Positions 39,514 through 43,057 of a stretch of DNA of 43,057 nucleotides are shown in pieces. The DNA is taken from assembly GCA_934630375.1 (NCBI GenBank), contig CAKTVQ010000013.1, forward strand, positions 1-43,057. The letters run 5' to 3'. Every line of letters begins with the position of its first letter. Positions within the stretch are counted from its first letter, which is position 1. The DNA is from an uncultured Collinsella sp. GTDB taxonomy: Bacteria; Actinomycetota; Coriobacteriia; Coriobacteriales; Coriobacteriaceae. The notes under the pieces are model-generated. The model worked only from the letters and a program-made list of their open reading frames with translations, ran no database searches and was not told where the DNA came from. A program made the position numbers and the translations under genes.

Positions 39514-40278
39514 TTACTGATAATCGACGACGTCGATCCAGTTCTTAAGGAACTCATCGTTTACGTTGCGCTTACGAGCGAGCTCGGAAGCGGCGACGAT
39601 GCTCGTCCACTGACGCACGACCTGCATGGGCATGTCGGCGCGGTCGCAGTAGAGCTCCAGGTAGGCCTCGGCCTGGTCCTTGCTGTTGAGGGCAAAGAGC
39701 AGGTAGGTGGTTGCAACGTCGGCGGCAGGGGAGCCCTGGGTGGCGTGTGCCCAGTCGCACACGTAGAGCTGGCCGTCGTCGCCAACGATGACGTTGGAGG
39801 GGTTGAAGTCGCCGTGGCAGACCTTGAACTCCTTGGTCATGCCGTCCAGGCGCTCCTGAAGGTTGTAGCGCGTGGTGGCATTGAGCTGATCCAGGCTGTC
39901 GATCATGCGGGCGAACTTGTCACGCTGACGGTTGAGCAGCGGGGAGGTGTAGCCGTGAATCTCGATCTGGAGGTCGACGAACATCTCGAGGTACTCACCG
40001 AAGCGCTGGGGCTCGGCAGTCATCTTCTCGGCAAGGGTGGTGCCCGGGACCTTCTCGGTCACAAGCGCCCAGCCGTTGGCGTTCTCGAGCTGGGAAACCT
40101 CGAGAGCCTTGGGGCTGCGGATGCCGCACTCATTGATGCGGGCAAGATTCAAAGCCTCGTTGAACACGTCGGAGACAGGCTTGGTCTCGTTGAAGACCTT
40201 GACGATCTTGTCGCCCAGGTCGTAAACGACCTTGTTGCCACGGCGGACGAGCTCGGTCTTGGAATCGGGTAGCAGCAT
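39514..40278 (-). CDS. APH-family (protein-kinase-like) phosphotransferase, substrate unknown
   Basis: A 254-residue member of the aminoglycoside phosphotransferase/choline kinase superfamily. The Brenner motif is H155-G-D157-FNPSN162, and the metal-binding Asp is D175 in VCDWAHA. A nucleotide-loop region is seen near the N-terminus (YDLGDKIVKVF, with the Lys expected to contact ATP) and an Ala-Glu-rich hinge follows. Similar folds phosphorylate antibiotics, choline, thiamine, sugars and other small molecules; nothing here identifies the substrate, and I would not call it a resistance gene. It lies 88 bases downstream of adhE on the same strand, with AAAGGA before its ATG. Confidence 0.85.
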   Translation of the reverse strand: MLLPDSKTELVRRGNKVVYDLGDKIVKVFNETKPVSDVFNEALNLARINECGIRSPKALEVSQLENANGWALVTEKVPGTTLAEKMTAEPQRFGEYLEMFVDLQIEIHGYTSPLLNRQRDKFARMIDSLDQLNATTRYNLQERLDGMTKEFKVCHGDFNPSNVIVGDDGQLYVCDWAHATQGSPAADVATTYLLFALNSKDQAEAYLELYCDRADMPMQVVRQWTSIVAASELARKRNVNDEFLKNWIDVVDYQ

Positions 40279-40310
40279 GGTTGCATCCTTTCAACGATGC
40301 GATAGAAGCG

Positions 40311-40349
40311 ACGGCGGGGGTGTGTGAAACACCCGTGCACCCCCGCCGT
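40311..40349. terminator. long GC-rich hairpin between adhE and the kinase gene
   Basis: ACGGCGGGGGTG (40311-40322) pairs perfectly with CACCCCCGCCGT (40338-40349) around a 15-base loop. On the minus strand the TTTTT run comes before the stem and not after it, so it is not a standard terminator. It may stabilise the adhE 3' end or reduce read-through into the kinase gene. Confidence 0.45.
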
Positions 40350-40366
40350 TAAAAACCGTGCTAAAA

Positions 40367-43015
40367 CTAGCAGACGGCGTAATCCTGGGGCTCGCGGCCG
40401 TAGTAGGCGTCCAGGTAGAGCTCCTTGATCTCGCTCATGAGCGGGTAGCGCGGGTTAGCGCCGGTGCACTGGTCGTTGAATGCCTGCTCGGTCATCTCGT
40501 CGAGCGTGTCGAGGAAGTACTGCTCGTCGACACCGTAGTCGGCGATGGTCTTCTTGACGCCGATGAAGTCCTTGAGCTCCTCGAGCTTCGTGATGAAGTT
40601 CTCGAAGGTCTCCTTGTCGTCCTTGCCCTCGATGCCGCAGTACTTGGCCATCTCGGCGTAGTTGTGCAGCGCGTTGGGGTAAGGATACTGGGAGAAGGTG
40701 CCCATCTTAACGGGGGCCTCGGCGGCGTTGTAGCGCATGACGCGGGTCAGGATGACAGCGTTGGCGATGCCGTGGGGCAGGTGATGGAAAGCGCCGAGCT
40801 TGTGGGCCATGGAGTGGTTGAGGCCCAGGAAGGCGTTGGCGAAGGCCATACCGGCCATGCAGGAGGCGTTGTGCATCTCCTCGCGGGCGTGCGGGTCCTT
40901 GGCGCCGTTCTCGAAGCTGGAGGGCAGGTTCTCAAAGACGAGCTTGGCAGCACGCTCGGAGAGGCCCTTGGTGTAGTCAGAAGCCATGATGGAGACGTAG
41001 GACTCGATGGCGTGGGTCATGACGTCGATGCCGGAGGCAGCGGTCAGGCCGCGCGGGGCGGTCATGCAGTTGTCGGCGTCGACGATAGCCATGTTGGGGA
41101 GCAGCGCGTAGTCGGCGAGCGGCCACTTGATGCCGGTCTCCTTGTCGGTGATGATGGCGAACGGCGTGCACTCGGAGCCGGTACCCGAGGAGGTCGGGAC
41201 GGCGACGAAGTAGGCCTTCTTGCCCATCTCGGGGAAGGTGAAGATACGCTTGCGGATGTCCATGAAGTCCATGGCCATGTCCTCAAACTTGCACTCGGGG
41301 TGCTCGTACATCATCCACATGATCTTGCCGGCGTCCATAGCGGAGCCACCGCCGACGGCGATGATGACGTCCGGCTCAAAGAGAGCCATCTGCTTGGCGC
41401 CGCGACGTGCGCACTGCAGCGACGGATCGGGCTCGACGTCGTAGAAGCAGTCGTGGGCGATGCCCATCTCGTCGAGCTTGGCCTCGATGGCGCGGGTGTT
41501 GCCATTCTTGAAGAGGAACTGGTCGGTGACGATGAAGGCGCGCTTCTTGCCCATGACGGTACCGAGCTCGTCGAGAGCGACGGGCGTGGAACCCTTCTTG
41601 AAGTAGACCTTCTCGGGAGCGCGGAACCACAGCATGTTCTCACGGCGCTCGGCCACAGTCTTAACGTTGATCAAGTGCTTCACCCCAACGTTCTCGGAGA
41701 CGGAGTTGCCGCCCCAGGAGCCGCAGCCCAGGGTCAGAGACGGCTTCATGCCAAAGTTGTACAGGTCACCGATGCCGCCGTGCGAGGACGGGGTGTTGAT
41801 GACGATACGGCAGGCCTTCATGACGTGCTCGAACAGGCTGATCTTCTCGGCCTGGGCGGGGTGCACGTACAGAGAGGCGGTGTGGCCCGGGCCACCGGCG
41901 AGCACCAGGTGCTCGGCCTTGTCGACGGCCTCCTGGAAGTCCTTGGCGTGATACATGGCCAGGACCGGGGAGAGCTTCTCGTGGGAGAACTCTTCCTTGG
42001 CGGGGTCGGTGGAGGTGACCTCGGCGATCAGGATCTTGGTCTTGGCGGGAACCTCGATGCCGGCGAGCTCGGCGATCTTGGCGGCAGCCATGCCGGGGAT
42101 GCGGTGATCGAGGGCGCCGTTCTTGAACATTGCGGCACGCAGGGCCTCCATCTCGGCACCCTGATTGACGAAGTAGCAGCCGCGCTTCTGGAACTCGGCC
42201 TTAACCTGGTCATAGATGGTGTCGATGACGGTCACGGACTGCTCGGAAGCGCAGATCATGCCGTTGTCGAAGGTCTTGGAGTGGATGATGGAGTTGACGG
42301 CGAGCAGCACGTCGGCGGTGTCGTCGATGATGACCGGGGTGTTACCGGCGCCGACGCCCAGGGCAGGCTTGCCCGAGGAGTAAGCGGCCTTGACCATGCC
42401 CGGGCCACCGGTGGCGAGGATGATGTCGACGTCACGCATGACCATGTTGGTCAGCTCGATGGAGGGGACATCGACCCAGCCGATGATGCCCTCGGGGGCG
42501 CCAGCCTTGACGGCGGCGTCAAGCACGAGCTTGGCGGCGGCGATAGTGCACTTGGCGGCTGCCGGGTGCGGGGAGATGATGATGCCGTTGCGGGTCTTCA
42601 GGCTGATCAGCGTCTTGAAGATCGCGGTGGAGGTGGGGTTGGTCGTCGGGATGACGGCGCCCACGATACCGATGGGCTCGGCGATCTTGGTGATGCCGTA
42701 GGCCTCGTCGCGCTCCAGGACACCACAGGTCTTGGTGTTCTTGTAAGCGTTGTAGATGTACTCTGCGGCGTAGTGGTTCTTGATGACCTTGTCCTCAAGA
42801 ACGCCGCGGCCGGTCTCCTCGATGGCCATCTTCGCCAACGGGATACGAGCCTTGTTGGCGGCCATGGCGGCCTCGTAGAAGATCTTGTCGACCTGCTCCT
42901 GCGTGTACGTAGCAAAAAGCGCCTGGGCCTCTCGCATCTGAGCGAGCTTAGCCTCAAGCGCCTCTACGTTGTCCACAATTGCGGGAGTAGTGTTTTCCGG
43001 TGACTTTTTCACCAT
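40367..43015 (-). CDS. adhE: bifunctional aldehyde-alcohol dehydrogenase
   Basis: Converts acetyl-CoA to acetaldehyde and then ethanol with two NADH, disposing of reducing power in fermentation; AdhE forms filaments called spirosomes. The N-terminal aldehyde dehydrogenase (about 1-440) has the catalytic cysteine C255 in GMICASEQS. A linker leads to the iron-dependent alcohol dehydrogenase (about 455-870), with VGGGSAMDAGKIMW, TSSGTGSECTPFAI and metal ligands in GIDVMTHAIESY and NHSMAHKLGAFHHLPHG. It is full length at 882 aa. AAGGAG is six bases before the ATG. The promoter lies beyond the window; no Rex-like site is seen in the 42 bases available. Confidence 0.97.
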   Translation of the reverse strand: MVKKSPENTTPAIVDNVEALEAKLAQMREAQALFATYTQEQVDKIFYEAAMAANKARIPLAKMAIEETGRGVLEDKVIKNHYAAEYIYNAYKNTKTCGVLERDEAYGITKIAEPIGIVGAVIPTTNPTSTAIFKTLISLKTRNGIIISPHPAAAKCTIAAAKLVLDAAVKAGAPEGIIGWVDVPSIELTNMVMRDVDIILATGGPGMVKAAYSSGKPALGVGAGNTPVIIDDTADVLLAVNSIIHSKTFDNGMICASEQSVTVIDTIYDQVKAEFQKRGCYFVNQGAEMEALRAAMFKNGALDHRIPGMAAAKIAELAGIEVPAKTKILIAEVTSTDPAKEEFSHEKLSPVLAMYHAKDFQEAVDKAEHLVLAGGPGHTASLYVHPAQAEKISLFEHVMKACRIVINTPSSHGGIGDLYNFGMKPSLTLGCGSWGGNSVSENVGVKHLINVKTVAERRENMLWFRAPEKVYFKKGSTPVALDELGTVMGKKRAFIVTDQFLFKNGNTRAIEAKLDEMGIAHDCFYDVEPDPSLQCARRGAKQMALFEPDVIIAVGGGSAMDAGKIMWMMYEHPECKFEDMAMDFMDIRKRIFTFPEMGKKAYFVAVPTSSGTGSECTPFAIITDKETGIKWPLADYALLPNMAIVDADNCMTAPRGLTAASGIDVMTHAIESYVSIMASDYTKGLSERAAKLVFENLPSSFENGAKDPHAREEMHNASCMAGMAFANAFLGLNHSMAHKLGAFHHLPHGIANAVILTRVMRYNAAEAPVKMGTFSQYPYPNALHNYAEMAKYCGIEGKDDKETFENFITKLEELKDFIGVKKTIADYGVDEQYFLDTLDEMTEQAFNDQCTGANPRYPLMSEIKELYLDAYYGREPQDYAVC

Positions 43016-43057
43016 TTGTGTCTCCTTGCGATCGGAGATTTACCCTACGCCTTGCAT

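Noticed and set aside
39514..40278. Aminoglycoside resistance gene
   Set aside because: Only superfamily motifs are present. Base composition matches the neighbours and no mobile element is near, so resistance is not supported.
40311..40349. Standard rho-independent terminator for adhE
   Set aside because: The U-run lies before the stem on the adhE strand, so only a hairpin is claimed.
40358..43003. An 881-codon open frame on the plus strand antisense to all of adhE
   Set aside because: Its protein is low complexity (Gly/Val/Leu/Asp repeats) with no domain. It mirrors the codon bias of adhE, whose GC-rich third positions remove antisense stops. AdhE itself has full catalytic motifs.

Overview
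The window is a chromosomal housekeeping segment from a high-GC Gram-positive bacterium. Gene order, very GC-rich third codon positions, frequent TTG/GTG starts, and the co-occurrence of a PpsR-regulated pyruvate phosphate dikinase with a long bifunctional AdhE fit a fermentative gut actinobacterium of the Coriobacteriia, most like Collinsella. That assignment is an inference from context and not a database match. I see no prophage, insertion sequence, CRISPR array, tRNA or rRNA.

Layout. (1) 1-7000: a cell-shape unit (PBP2/mrdA, rodA), a class-specific DUF697-like membrane protein, and the coupled pair of a B12-type radical SAM protein and its DUF2344 partner. (2) 7000-11160: a strong promoter drives rplU-rpmA. 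A terminator follows, then obgE-nadD-yqeK-rsfS, closed by a second terminator. (3) dinB lies alone on the minus strand. (4) 12460-18183: rpsP-khpA-rimM-trmD-lepB-glyQ-glyS. (5) 18218-22170: ppsR and ppdK, separated by a 326-bp repeat-rich intergenic region. (6) 22280-29003: rplS, rnhB, yraN-comM-dprA-trmFO-xerC. (7) 29050-30924: rpsB-tsf with a structured leader. (8) 30946-39413: pyrH-frr-uppS-cdsA-dxr-rseP-ispG-proS. (9) On the minus strand, adhE and an APH-fold kinase of unknown substrate, convergent with proS.

How the genes work together. PBP2 and RodA polymerise and cross-link elongasome peptidoglycan. UppS supplies its undecaprenyl carrier, and Dxr and IspG are two steps of the MEP pathway that feeds UppS. 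CdsA makes CDP-diacylglycerol, and RseP and LepB handle membrane proteolysis and secretion. Many other genes serve ribosome assembly and translation: rplU, rpmA, obgE, rsfS, rpsP, khpA, rimM, trmD, rplS, rpsB, tsf, frr, trmFO, glyQS and proS. ComM, DprA, XerC, RnhB and DinB act on DNA. PpsR-PPDK and AdhE set the PEP/pyruvate and acetyl-CoA/ethanol ends of fermentation.

Most unusual points: a winged-helix-like insert in the cytosolic loop of the site-2 protease RseP; an xerC gene whose complete domain has no ATG/GTG/TTG start and probably begins at ATA overlapping the trmFO stop; a DUF697-like protein without a recognisable GTPase P-loop; helically spaced TTTACC repeats before ppdK; a GC-rich multi-stem rpsB leader; and related repeat copies placed exactly at the stop codons of rsfS and ppsR.
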